A stretch of DNA of 64,000 nucleotides, taken from contig NZ_LMWH01000026.1 of the NCBI RefSeq assembly GCF_001507435.1, positions 124,001 through 188,000 on the forward strand, in the 5' to 3' direction. Positions 39,590-48,118 of the stretch are shown piece by piece. Each line of letters starts with the position of its first letter. Positions within the stretch are counted from its first letter, which is position 1. Source of the stretch: Streptomyces sp. NRRL F-5122 (GTDB taxonomy: Bacteria; Actinomycetota; Actinomycetes; Streptomycetales; Streptomycetaceae). The notes beneath the pieces are model-generated. The model searched no databases. It saw nothing but the letters and a program-made list of their open reading frames with translations, and had not been told where the DNA came from. Position numbers and translations under genes: made by a program.

Positions 39590-40855
39590 CTACCGCACCT
39601 GCGGAGTGAACTGCACCGGAAGCGAGGTCAGACCCCGCATCCAGATGGACGGGCGCCACGTCAGCTCCTCCGGTTCCACGGCCAGTACGAGGTCGGGAAG
39701 GTGTTCCAGGAGGGTCTCCACCGCCGTCCGTGCCATCACGTCCGCCAGGAGCGGTGCCGGATACGGGCAGCGGTGTTCGCCGTTGCTGAAGGACAGATGA
39801 GCGGAGTTCTCGGCGCCGACATGTGATTCCGGCCAGATGTGCGGGTCCGTGTTGGCGGCCGCGAGACCGAGGACCAGGCAGTCGCCCTCGCGGATGAGAC
39901 GTCCGCCGAGCTGTGTGTCACGTACGGCCCAGCGCCCGATGAAGTTCTGCGTCGGTGTGTCCAGCCACAACACCTCGTTGAGCGCGTCGCCGACACTGAC
40001 ACGGCCGCCCGAGACGTTGACCGCGAAGCGCTCGTCGGTCAGCAGCAGCCGCAGGGTGTTGCAGATCCAGTTGGCGGTCGGCTGCTGTGCCGCGGCGATG
40101 ACGGAGATCAGGTCCTGCACGATCTCCTCGTCGCTGAGCCCGGCGGGATCCAGCAGCATGCGCGATGTGACGTCGGGACCGGGCCGCTCCCGCTTCTCCT
40201 TCACCAGTTGCATGACGCGTTCACCGACACGCGTGTACGCCGCCACCGGGTCGTCTCCCTCACCGGCGTCGAGGGAGATCCGCAGATCCTCGACGAGACG
40301 CTCGGTGTCCGCGCTGCCCTGCGGCATGCCGCACATCCACAGCACGCCACGGGCGGGCAGGGCGTGCGCGTACGTGCTCATCAGCTCCGCCTGGCCGCTG
40401 CCGGAGAACGAGGAGATCAGCTGATCGGCGATCAGCTGGCACTCGCGGGCCAGCTCGAACTGGTCCACGCCCTCCAGCGCCTGGGTGATGACACCCGCGC
40501 GGCGCTGATGCTCCGCTCCCTCGGTGAACAGCACGGAGGGCTGGTAGCCCACATACGGCAGAAGAGGCCAGTCGTCCGGGATGTGCGGCCACTGGTTCCA
40601 CCGCCGGGAGTCCCGTGCGAACAGCTCGTCGTGCACGGTCACATAGCAGACCTCGGGGTAACCGAGCACCAGCCAGGCGGGGATGCCGCCGTCGAGCAGC
40701 ACCGGCGCGACCGCCCCGTGCTTCTGGCGCATGGCGCGGTAGAGCTGCGACGGCGTCTGCTGGTACTCCAGTCCGGCCAGATGCACGGCGGACGAGTGCG
40801 CGGGGCACCCTGGAGGAGGATTGTTCGTGGACGGGGAGTCGGCGGTGTCGCTCAC
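39590..40855 (-). CDS. conservon cytochrome P450 lacking the ExxR motif (CYP157-like)
   Basis: A 421-residue P450 and the last gene of the conservon operon. The heme ligand Cys363 is in SNGEHRCPYP. In the K helix the normally invariant ExxR is Glu294-Val-Leu-Trp297, that is ExxW. The I-helix region reads AAAQQPTAN without the usual acidic-Thr pair. CYP157-family P450s of Streptomyces conservons are known to lack ExxR, and this gene fits that group by both motif and location. Its ATG overlaps the cvnD stop by four bases, so it is translationally coupled. A regulatory or unusual catalytic role is plausible. Confidence 0.88.
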   Translation of the reverse strand: MSDTADSPSTNNPPPGCPAHSSAVHLAGLEYQQTPSQLYRAMRQKHGAVAPVLLDGGIPAWLVLGYPEVCYVTVHDELFARDSRRWNQWPHIPDDWPLLPYVGYQPSVLFTEGAEHQRRAGVITQALEGVDQFELARECQLIADQLISSFSGSGQAELMSTYAHALPARGVLWMCGMPQGSADTERLVEDLRISLDAGEGDDPVAAYTRVGERVMQLVKEKRERPGPDVTSRMLLDPAGLSDEEIVQDLISVIAAAQQPTANWICNTLRLLLTDERFAVNVSGGRVSVGDALNEVLWLDTPTQNFIGRWAVRDTQLGGRLIREGDCLVLGLAAANTDPHIWPESHVGAENSAHLSFSNGEHRCPYPAPLLADVMARTAVETLLEHLPDLVLAVEPEELTWRPSIWMRGLTSLPVQFTPQVR

Positions 40856-41469
40856 GGTGTCCTCTCCTGGGCCATCGCCAGTGTGTACAGGTGGTCCACC
40901 AGAGCGATGAGGACCTCCTTGACCGAGCCCCTGACCCGTGCGTCGCAGTCGATCATGGGCACGTGCTCACCCAGGGCTAGTGCCTGACGGATCTCGTCGA
41001 GCGTGAACCGGCTCTCGTCGCCGTCGAAGCGGTTGACCGCCACCACGAAGGGCGTCTTGTGGTGTTCGAGCCGGTCGATCGCGTACCAGGAGTCCGCCAT
41101 GCGGCGGGTGTCCACGAGGACGACCGCGCCGAGCGTGCCGGAGAACAGCCGGTCCCACAGGAACCAGAAGCGCTCCTGACCGGGTGCGCCGAACAGGTAG
41201 AGCACCATCTGCTCGTTCAGGCTGATGCGCCCGAAGTCGAAGGCGACGGTCGTGGTGGTCTTGCGTTCCACACCGGCCGTCTCGTCGATGCCTTCACCCG
41301 CCTGCGTCATCACCTCTTCGGTGTTCAGCGGCCGGATCTCGCTGACCGAGCGGACCAAGGTGGTCTTGCCGACGCCGAAGCCGCCCACGACGATGATCTT
41401 CAGACCGGTCTCGGCGGCATCGGCCAGCGGCGTGCGCTGCAAGGGCAGCTCAGAGGTGGCGGAGTCCAT
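40852..41469 (-). CDS. cvnD: CvnD-like Ras/Rab-type small GTPase
   Basis: A 205-residue ATP/GTP-binding protein of the conservon type. P-loop GGFGVGKTT at about residues 27-35, G3-like GAPGQERF and G4-like NRFD are present. In conservons this protein takes part in a membrane complex with CvnA-C resembling a eukaryotic G-protein system. The ATG at 41469 has AGGAAG 6 bp upstream; a TTG one codon earlier is possible. It overlaps cvnC by 20 bp and the P450 by 4 bp, so the operon is tightly packed. Confidence 0.93.
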   Translation of the reverse strand: MDSATSELPLQRTPLADAAETGLKIIVVGGFGVGKTTLVRSVSEIRPLNTEEVMTQAGEGIDETAGVERKTTTTVAFDFGRISLNEQMVLYLFGAPGQERFWFLWDRLFSGTLGAVVLVDTRRMADSWYAIDRLEHHKTPFVVAVNRFDGDESRFTLDEIRQALALGEHVPMIDCDARVRGSVKEVLIALVDHLYTLAMAQERTP

Positions 41470-41806
41470 CAAGCACTTCCTGGAGCAGGGTTGTTTCGGG
41501 GAGGCCCGCGACGGACTCGGCGGCGCGGGGGTGCCGGGCGCTGACCTTGCCCATGTCGTGCAGGTCGCCCAGCAGAATGCGTACGACGGTGATGGGGAGC
41601 TTCAACTCGGCAGCGATCTCGACCAGTGCCGTCGGATGCCGGCACAGTTCGAGGATCCGAACATGCTCCGACTGCATCCCTGCGGTGGGTTCGCACTCAC
41701 TGACGATCAGCGTGACCAGGTCGAAGGTGTCGTCGGCTTCGCTGCGACCGTCCGTGACCATGTACAGCCGGTCCGGATCGCCGACGTCCACGGGTTTGCG
41801 GATCAC
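41450..41806 (-). CDS. cvnC: CvnC-like DUF742 protein
   Basis: A 118-residue protein with the DUF742 winged-helix-like pattern: VTLIVSECEPTAGMQSEHVRI near the middle, then HPTALVEIAAELKLPITVVRILLGDL. In conservons this subunit links the roadblock protein to the GTPase. The GTG at 41806 overlaps the cvnB stop by four bases, which decides this start over a longer open frame. Confidence 0.92.
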   Translation of the reverse strand: MIRKPVDVGDPDRLYMVTDGRSEADDTFDLVTLIVSECEPTAGMQSEHVRILELCRHPTALVEIAAELKLPITVVRILLGDLHDMGKVSARHPRAAESVAGLPETTLLQEVLDGLRHL

Positions 41807-42258
41807 GCGGAGGCACCCGGGCCGACGGAGGCGCGCGGCTCGGCCCTCAGATGGTCCCCGATCTGCTCCACCAGCTCCGTCATGTGATGACCCACCACGC
41901 CCGGGTCGGCGCTCTCCTGCGCGACGACCGCGAGGTGCGCGCCCTCGCCCGCCTCCACGATGCACAGCAGGCCGCCGTGGAACTCGGTCATGGAGTGCCG
42001 GACACCGCCGGATCCGTCACCGAACTCGGCTGAGGCACCCTGGGAGAGGGCTTGGATACCGGAGCAGATGGCCGCCAACTGGTCGGCCTGGTCTTCGGTC
42101 AAGTGCTCCGTCCAGCACAGCTTCAGGCCGTCCCGCGACAGGACGAGAGCGTGGCGCGTGCCCGGCGTACGCTCCAGCAGGTTTCCCAGAAGCCAGGTAA
42201 GGCTGTTGTCAGTGGTCTCCATCGTGGGCGGGGCGGGTTCTGACCGGTCGAAGGTCAC
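41803..42258 (-). CDS. cvnB: CvnB-like roadblock/LC7 domain protein
   Basis: A 151-residue roadblock/LC7 protein (WLLGNLLERTPGTRHALVLSRDGL at the domain start; GGLLCIVEAGEGAHLAVVA in the central strands). Roadblock proteins modulate small GTPases, here CvnD. The GTG at 42258 has GGAGG about 9 bp upstream; the in-frame ATG at 42222 would give a length closer to other CvnB proteins. It follows cvnA after 90 bp. Confidence 0.92.
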   Translation of the reverse strand: MTFDRSEPAPPTMETTDNSLTWLLGNLLERTPGTRHALVLSRDGLKLCWTEHLTEDQADQLAAICSGIQALSQGASAEFGDGSGGVRHSMTEFHGGLLCIVEAGEGAHLAVVAQESADPGVVGHHMTELVEQIGDHLRAEPRASVGPGASA

Positions 42259-42348
42259 CCGACCCGTTCCTCCAATCCAACGTGGTGCGGCGAATCGATG
42301 CGGGGGGTGGTGGGCTGGGGCGCCCAGGCTGTGCGGAGGGTTTGGCCC

Positions 42349-44067
42349 TCAGTCGTCGGTGGAGGCGTGGCCCGTGTCCTCACCGCCCTGGGCGCCGCCG
42401 GCGCTCCGTCGGCCGCGGTGGAAGGCCCCGAAGCGGCTGCCGGCGTCGCGTGCGGGGCCGGGTTCACCCCGCTCGGCGGGCGTCTGTGGGGCCTGCTTCC
42501 GCCGCTCCCGCTCCGCCTCTGCCATGGTCCGACCCGGGGTCCTCAAGGGCAGACCGCCGGTTGCGGCCCCAGCAGGCTTGCTCGGGATGTCCGTGCGGGC
42601 CGCGGGCCCTCCTTCGGTCGGCACGACCGACTGCGGGCGTACCACTGGGGGTTCGGCCGCGGGGGCGGGCACGTTCGGCGCGGAGGTGCCACCCCGGAGA
42701 GGCTCGGAGACGATCGGCTCGCGCTGCTGGGCGACCATCTGAGGCGGCAGGAGTACGACCACCCCGGTGCCGCCGCGCGAGGACGGGCGGTAGTTGACGC
42801 TGATGCCGTATTTGACGGCCAGCCGTCCCACCACGCCGAGTCCGAGCCGGGTTCCCTGCAGTGCGGCGAGGTCGATGACCTTGCCCGACACGGACTCCTC
42901 CGCCCGGCGCATGGCCGCGTCGGACATCTTCAGACCGCTGTCCTCGATGGTGACGACGATGCCGGCGCTGCGTTCCTCCACGTAGACGTGGACCTCGTCG
43001 ATGGGAGGGGAGAAGTTGGCGGCGTTGTCCATGAGTTCGGCCAGCAGATGCATCACACCCTCGGCCGCGAACCCGTTGATCGCGGCCTTGCTGGAGGAGT
43101 GCAGGCGCACCCGCCGGTAGGCGGCGATACGGCCGACGGCACCACGCAGGATGCTCTCCATGACGATCGGCTTGTTCCATACGCGGCTGGAGCGGCCACC
43201 CATCAGCAGCGCCAGCCGGTCGGTCATGAGGCCCAGCTGCGAGGTGCTGTGGTCCAGACGCAGCAGGTCGCCGAAGACCTCCTCACCGTGGCGGTCCTGC
43301 ATCTCGCGCAGATCGGCAAGCATGCTGACGGTCTTGGCCTGAACTCGGCTGAGCGCCTTGGCGGAAGCGGCCTGCGCGGCGGCCGAACGCCTTTCGCTGT
43401 AGGCGAGTTCGCGCACGACCCACTCGGCCAACTCCCGCAGCAGCGTGCTCTGCGGCCAGTCGACCTTGGCGAGCGCGGTGTCGGCGGAGCTTCCTTCCCG
43501 CAGCAGCTCCACCGCTGCGGGCAGCGTCTCCTCGGCCAGCCGCTCGAGCTCCGCCTTGCCGCGGTCCAGTTCGGAGCGCAGGTGCTGCCGGTCGGACTCG
43601 GCCGTGGTTGCACGCCGCACCGATTCGGCGAGCGCGGTGGCGAACACCTGTGACAGCTGCCGCAGATGCGGGTCCGAGGGCACGGGGAACCGTGACAGGG
43701 CTTCTTCCGCCTCCGCGCCGTTCTTCACCCTCTCGGCGACCCCCGGCATGGTCGTGTTGACCAGGTGCGACCTCTCGGAGACCTGCTGCCGCCAGACGCT
43801 CTCGCTCATCTCGAGCTCGCTGCCCTGCGCGACGGCCTGCCGATGGGCGCGGCGCACCAGATACGAGGCGGTGCCGACGACAACGGCGACGCAGCACCAG
43901 GCGACAACCGCGGTAGCCAAGACCCAAGTGCGGGAGTCCTCGGGAGCGAAGACACCCGCTGCCGCGGCGCCCGCAGCGGTGACGAGCAGGATCACCGGAA
44001 ACGCGACCGGGGACGATCGCCCTCCTTTGGCGCTTCGGCGCTGGCGGGGGCGAGTTGGCACTGACAT
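42349..44067 (-). CDS. cvnA: CvnA-like nitrate-sensor-type histidine kinase
   Basis: A 572-residue membrane sensor. Two transmembrane segments lie near the N-terminus (FPVILLVTAAGAAAAGVF and VLATAVVAWCCVAVVVG), then a long helical region and a HATPase_c domain at about residues 330-455 (LAELMDNAANFSPP N-box, GLGVVGRLAVKYGISV G-box). The tail beyond about 460 is Pro/Ala-rich and disordered. No canonical phosphoacceptor His motif is obvious, as in other CvnA proteins. The ATG at 44067 has GAGGGA upstream. First gene of the operon. Confidence 0.92.
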   Translation of the reverse strand: MSVPTRPRQRRSAKGGRSSPVAFPVILLVTAAGAAAAGVFAPEDSRTWVLATAVVAWCCVAVVVGTASYLVRRAHRQAVAQGSELEMSESVWRQQVSERSHLVNTTMPGVAERVKNGAEAEEALSRFPVPSDPHLRQLSQVFATALAESVRRATTAESDRQHLRSELDRGKAELERLAEETLPAAVELLREGSSADTALAKVDWPQSTLLRELAEWVVRELAYSERRSAAAQAASAKALSRVQAKTVSMLADLREMQDRHGEEVFGDLLRLDHSTSQLGLMTDRLALLMGGRSSRVWNKPIVMESILRGAVGRIAAYRRVRLHSSSKAAINGFAAEGVMHLLAELMDNAANFSPPIDEVHVYVEERSAGIVVTIEDSGLKMSDAAMRRAEESVSGKVIDLAALQGTRLGLGVVGRLAVKYGISVNYRPSSRGGTGVVVLLPPQMVAQQREPIVSEPLRGGTSAPNVPAPAAEPPVVRPQSVVPTEGGPAARTDIPSKPAGAATGGLPLRTPGRTMAEAERERRKQAPQTPAERGEPGPARDAGSRFGAFHRGRRSAGGAQGGEDTGHASTDD

Positions 44068-44715
44068 TCCGCGGTCCCTCGGTCCGTGAGAGCAGGGGTG
44101 GTTGGACGGCTGAGCAACGCCGACGCTCCGGAAGGGGGCCGACCGAGGGCGGCGTTGTTCCGGATCAGGGTTTTGCCGCACATGCTAGTCACCGGGCCGA
44201 GAACACCGGTACCGGACGATGAGTTCGGCCTCCGTACGAATTCACTTCGACGGGAAATGAGCACCACGGGACTGGTGCGTGGTACCGGATCGATCGCCGA
44301 TCATGACTGATCTTGCATAGGCCGAAAGCGGCGTTCCGGGTGCAATGTCTACCCATCGCCGTATACACCGGACCGAACCCCGCTGACCGATGTGAGTTTT
44401 CGGCCAACTATTGGGCACGAGGCGGGTGGCAGGCCGGAGGCAGCACAACCCAGATCCGATACGGCGACCGTCGTGGACCTCCGCACCACCCAGCCGAATT
44501 CAACTGGAGTGGGACAAAAGGGCGTCCGCAATTTCGCCGATGAGGTAGGCCAGTCGATGTCCCGTCAGGCGGTATGACCATGTTGGGCTTACCTGTTCCG
44601 GATAGTGACATAGTTCTGGAAATCCACGCCCCTGTCGGACAATAAAGGAGCTGGATCAATCGAGTTCCCGGGTGTCCCGCTACCGCGCCGCACGCGGTGT
44701 CCCGACGGACGGAAA
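44068..44715. other. 648-bp region upstream of the conservon
   Basis: It must hold the conservon promoter (minus strand). It is less GC-rich than its neighbours, notably at 44150-44320 and 44510-44660. Several short GATC-rich palindromes lie around 44290-44312 but none is long enough to call an operator. No gene is supported. Confidence 0.4.
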
Positions 44716-44907
44716 GTGCGTGTCAGCGCCCACCCCGATGGGAGCATCCGGTTCCGGGTGGACGGGCTGCCGTACGTCCTGACCGAGGCGTATCTGAGCG
44801 GCAACCCCGACCAGGACGAGGCGATCTTGAAGCTCTCTCCCGGTGGGCGGGGAAGCAACGCGGCGCACAACTACGCGGAACTGCTGGAGAAGAAGAACCG
44901 CAGCTAG
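44716..44907 (+). CDS. small unknown protein
   Basis: A 63-residue frame (VRVSAHPDGSIRFRVDGLP onward) with strong G/C third positions, a Gly/Asn-rich loop and a charged helical C-terminus (NYAELLEKKNRS). No domain is recognised. The GTG at 44716 is the only usable start but has a poor ribosome site (GGA). It is followed after 58 bp by a good hairpin, which supports a real transcript. It could be the 3' end of a longer gene lost upstream. Confidence 0.5.
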   Translation: MRVSAHPDGSIRFRVDGLPYVLTEAYLSGNPDQDEAILKLSPGGRGSNAAHNYAELLEKKNRS

Positions 44908-44965
44908 AGCGTGACGTTCGGGATCGGGCCGCAGCGTCCGGAGCTGCACCCCACTAACGAAGGCC

Positions 44966-44990
44966 GCCCACGTACGGAAGGTACGTGGGC
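44966..44990. terminator. hairpin between small ORF and flotillin gene
   Basis: A perfect 10-bp stem (GCCCACGTAC at 44966-44975, GTACGTGGGC at 44981-44990) with a GGAAG loop. It lies between converging genes and could act on both. Confidence 0.65.
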
Positions 44991-45043
44991 TGCCAGGCAC
45001 CGTCCCGGGTCTCACGGGCCCGGGCTTGCCACCGTGAAACGCG

Positions 45044-46231
45044 TCAGCTCTCCTCGCCCGTGCCCTGCTTCCGCGACCGCGGGCCCTGCAGTTCGAGGCG
45101 CCCGTTGCCCTGCTCGGGCCGGCCGCCGGAATTCGGGGAGTTCTGGCCGCTCTGACCGTTCAGGTTCTGCCGGACCGAGTCCAGGATCGTCAGGCCCTGG
45201 GCGACCAGGCCGGCCGCGATCTCGCCGAGTCCGTCCGCACCGTTCAGGACGTTGACGTTGGCACCGGAGAGGCCACCGGCCGCCTCCTTCACGATCTGCG
45301 GAAGCTGGTCGATCAGCATCCGGTCCAGGGCGACGCGGTCGTGCGAGGCCGCGGCCTCGGCCTGGATCTTCATGCGCTCCGCCTCCGCGGCGGCGAGGAT
45401 CCTGACCCGCTCCGCCTCGGCCTCAGCGGGCTTCACGACCTCGGCCACGAGCTGCTGCTGCCGCAGCTTGGCCTGGCGCAGGGCCAGCTCGGTCTGGGCG
45501 GCCAGCACCTCCTGCTGGGCGTGCGCCTGCGCCAGCGGTCCGGCCTGGGCGGCATGCGCCTGGGCGCGGTCCACCTCGGCGGAGTACTCCGCCTTCACCA
45601 CCGCCGTCTGCCGGGCGTACTCGGCCTGCTTACGGGCCGCGTCCTGCTCCGCCTCGGCCGCGGTCTGGTTGGCCTGGGCCTGGGCTATCTGGGCCTGCCG
45701 CTGGATGGCTGCCTTGTGCGGCGCGGACATCGCGTCGATGTAGCCGGTGTCGCCGTCGTCGATGGACTGGATCTGCAACGAGTCCACGATCAGGCCGATC
45801 TTCGCCATCTCCGTCTTGGACGTGTCCAGCACCTCGGCCGCGAGCTTCTGCCGCTCGGTGACGATCTCCTCGACCGTCATCGAGCCGATGATGGCCCGCA
45901 GATGACCGGCGAAGATCCTCCCGGTCAGGACCGACATCTGATCCTGGTCGGAGAGGAATCGCTGGCCGGCGTTGATGATGCTCTCCGTGTCGTTGCCGAC
46001 CTTGAAGGCGATCACGGCACGCACGTTCAGCGCGATGCCCTGCCTTGTCACACACGTCTCGGTGACCTCGGCCTCGCACATCGACAAGGTGAGAAAACGG
46101 ACCTTGCGCAAAACCGGCAGCACGAACTTCCCGTGCCCCGTCACCACCCGGAACGGCGCGCCCCCCAGTCCCCGCCGTCCTCCCGAGATCAGCATCGCCT
46201 CGTCGGGGGCGGGAACGCGGTAACCGAACAT
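45044..46231 (-). CDS. flotillin-like SPFH/band 7 domain protein
   Basis: A 395-residue SPFH protein. An N-terminal hydrophobic patch and the SPFH domain (about 1-170, with FGYRVPAPDEAMLI and TVEEIVTERQKL) are followed by a long Ala/Glu/Gln-rich coiled coil (about 180-310) and a Gly/Asn/Gln-rich tail. Flotillins organise membrane microdomains. No N-terminal transmembrane helix is obvious, so membrane binding may depend on the partner or on acylation. The ATG at 46231 has GGAGAAG upstream. It lies 10 bp after the NfeD-like gene, the usual flotillin partner. Confidence 0.9.
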   Translation of the reverse strand: MFGYRVPAPDEAMLISGGRRGLGGAPFRVVTGHGKFVLPVLRKVRFLTLSMCEAEVTETCVTRQGIALNVRAVIAFKVGNDTESIINAGQRFLSDQDQMSVLTGRIFAGHLRAIIGSMTVEEIVTERQKLAAEVLDTSKTEMAKIGLIVDSLQIQSIDDGDTGYIDAMSAPHKAAIQRQAQIAQAQANQTAAEAEQDAARKQAEYARQTAVVKAEYSAEVDRAQAHAAQAGPLAQAHAQQEVLAAQTELALRQAKLRQQQLVAEVVKPAEAEAERVRILAAAEAERMKIQAEAAASHDRVALDRMLIDQLPQIVKEAAGGLSGANVNVLNGADGLGEIAAGLVAQGLTILDSVRQNLNGQSGQNSPNSGGRPEQGNGRLELQGPRSRKQGTGEES

Positions 46232-46241
46232 CCTCTTCTCC

Positions 46242-46493
46242 TTAGCCGGCGTCGGCGGCGTCCCCGCACAACGCATCCAACGGATCGGCCCACTCGATGA
46301 CGTCCACCTCGCGGCGTCCGCGGGAGTCGATCACGAGCACGGTGGCCCCAGTCGGCAGGGGCTCCTGCGACCAGGCGAGGAATGTCTCGGAACCGCCTCT
46401 GACCCGCACCAGGATCTCGCCGGGACCGGCGGATCCACGAGTGCCGATGAGCAGTTCCCCCGTGCAGCCGATCACGGCCTCGTCCTGCGCCAT
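46242..46493 (-). CDS. small NfeD-like OB-fold protein
   Basis: An 83-residue protein starting MAQDEAVIGCTGELL. The pattern of short strands (GELLIGTRGSAGPGEILVRV, then TGATVLVIDSRGRREVDVIEW) looks like the soluble OB-fold domain of NfeD proteins, which pair with flotillins. Unlike full NfeD it has no transmembrane part. It is cotranscribed with the flotillin gene. The family call rests on the strand pattern and the neighbour. Confidence 0.72.
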   Translation of the reverse strand: MAQDEAVIGCTGELLIGTRGSAGPGEILVRVRGGSETFLAWSQEPLPTGATVLVIDSRGRREVDVIEWADPLDALCGDAADAG

Positions 46494-46754
46494 TGCCGAC
46501 TGCCTCCCATCGTTCTGGTCCCGTGTTTCCGACCTTAGACCCAGCCGTGACGGCCCTCTACACTGCGGCGCCGCCATTCCCGGCCCACCTCCGGCCCACC
46601 CCGAGCCCGACCCCTCCGACCTGCGCGAACGCCAGGCCGGCCGACGCGCCCTTCGAACCTTTTATGCGCGTTGACACTGCGGCCGACCCTGCCGGACTCG
46701 TGCTGCCACGGCCACGCGGATCCATGGGACCTGACCGGCCGGTACTGCGGGTGA

Positions 46755-46785
46755 CACGTGGACCCCCTTCTTGCCACGTGGACCC
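46755..46785. repeat. direct repeat CACGTGGACCC, two copies
   Basis: The 11-mer CACGTGGACCC lies at 46755-46765 and 46775-46785, 20 bp apart (two helical turns). It includes the palindrome CACGTG. It sits in the 571-bp divergent region between the NfeD-like and sigma factor genes and may be an operator. The rest of that region (46494-47064) shows no gene. Confidence 0.4.
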
Positions 46786-47064
46786 GCCCCACGGGCCGGA
46801 ACGCGCGTACGCGCAATCGGGAGCGCCGCTTCTGCCCGCGGTGGTCGCTACCGTGGTCCGGGCGCGTCCGCCGGGGAGTTGACGACCACTCAGCATGTGA
46901 TCGAGGCCGGACGACATACGGTCGGCCCCACAGGCGCCGCAGATCGCAGCCCGGTCGGCCTCGGCGGCACCCGGACGACCGCGGGAGCGACCCGCTCCCG
47001 CCGGGCAGTTCGGCCGGCGGACGCGGCACACTACGTGTGGGGGAAGAAGGCCGGAAGGGACCGC

Positions 47065-48033
47065 ATGATCCGAGACGAGGACGAAGCCGCGCGTCTCGAG
47101 GACGCGCAGCTCACCCGTGCTGCCCAGGCGGGTGAGGTCACGGCACTGGGCCTGCTGCTTGAGCGGCACCGGGCGGGTATGCGGGCGGTGGCTCTGAGCA
47201 TTCTGGGGCCGGGTCCCGATGTCGACGACGTGCTCCAGGACACGGCGGTGCGCGCGCTCCGGAACATACGCGACGTCCGCGACCCGGCGGCCGTGGGCGC
47301 ATGGCTGCGGATGATCGTGCGCAACACCTGCCGTTCCCTGCTGCGGGACTCCGTGAGGTCCCAGCCGGTCGAGGACCTGAACATGTCCTCCATGGACAGC
47401 GGTCCGGACCGGTGGCTGGAGCAGAACACACTGCGGGACTGGATCTGGGAAGCCGTGGAGGAGCTGTCCCCGGCGCTGCGCATGCCCCTGGTTCTGCGCC
47501 ATTTCAGCACGGGCGTCACCTCCTACGAGCAGATAGCCCGCGCGTGCGGTGTCCCGGTCGGTACCGTCCGCAGTCGTCTCAACCTGGGACGCGCCAAGCT
47601 GGCCGCGGCTCTCGCCGCCACGGCCGATGCCCCGCACTCCGACGCCGCACGGCGCGTTCGGGCCAGTCGTATCGAGGCACACGAGATGCTGGCCGCGGCC
47701 GAGCAAGGGCACTTCGCCGCGTTGCTCGCGGAGCGGTGGTCCCCCGAGGTCGCGCTGCTCAGCGGGAACACCCCGGTCGGCGACAGTGACCTGCTGGTGC
47801 GCGGCATGGACAGCGACCTCGAGGCGGGTGTGCGGCAGCGGCTCGTCCACGCCGTCGCCGGGCGGTCGCTCGCCGTGTGGGAGATGGACCTGCTCAATCC
47901 CCCCGAGAGCCCGGAGCACTGCCCGCCTGCCGTCGCCTGGCTCATGACCCTGGACGACGCCGGCCGGGTGCACCGGCTGCGGCTCTTCCACCCGAGGCGG
48001 ACGCCGGCCACCGACCCGGCATCCTATGTGTGA
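47065..48033 (+). CDS. ECF-type RNA polymerase sigma factor with NTF2-like C-terminal domain
   Basis: A 322-residue group 4 sigma factor. Sigma region 2 is about residues 15-80 (DVDDVLQDTAVRALRNI) and region 4 about 125-180 (TSYEQIARACGVPVGTVRSRLNLGRAKL). A C-terminal SnoaL/NTF2-like domain (about 205-320) follows, as in ECF41/ECF56-like groups where it replaces a separate anti-sigma factor. The ATG at 47065 follows GGAAGGGA; the frame is open upstream but lacks coding signs. The hydrolase gene 85 bp downstream has a promoter of ECF type and may be its target. Confidence 0.88.
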   Translation: MIRDEDEAARLEDAQLTRAAQAGEVTALGLLLERHRAGMRAVALSILGPGPDVDDVLQDTAVRALRNIRDVRDPAAVGAWLRMIVRNTCRSLLRDSVRSQPVEDLNMSSMDSGPDRWLEQNTLRDWIWEAVEELSPALRMPLVLRHFSTGVTSYEQIARACGVPVGTVRSRLNLGRAKLAAALAATADAPHSDAARRVRASRIEAHEMLAAAEQGHFAALLAERWSPEVALLSGNTPVGDSDLLVRGMDSDLEAGVRQRLVHAVAGRSLAVWEMDLLNPPESPEHCPPAVAWLMTLDDAGRVHRLRLFHPRRTPATDPASYV

Positions 48034-48055
48034 CGACCGTCACATGATGGGGATC

Positions 48056-48079
48056 GAACTTCCCTGACTCTCCTGCGTC
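48056..48079 (+). promoter_or_regulatory. ECF-type promoter of the hydrolase gene
   Basis: GAAC at 48056-48059 and CGTC at 48076-48079 are separated by 16 bp, the spacing of ECF sigma promoters. Transcription would begin about 30 bp upstream of the hydrolase GTG. It immediately follows the ECF sigma factor gene. Confidence 0.5.
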
Positions 48080-48118
48080 TGGCCGGTGTCGTAAACACCA
48101 GCTGGACAGGAGACACCT

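Noticed and set aside
46771..47064. N-terminal extension of the ECF sigma factor from 46771
   Set aside because: The extra 98 residues are low-complexity and lack a ribosome site, whereas the ATG at 47065 has GGAAGGGA and begins the normal sigma domain.
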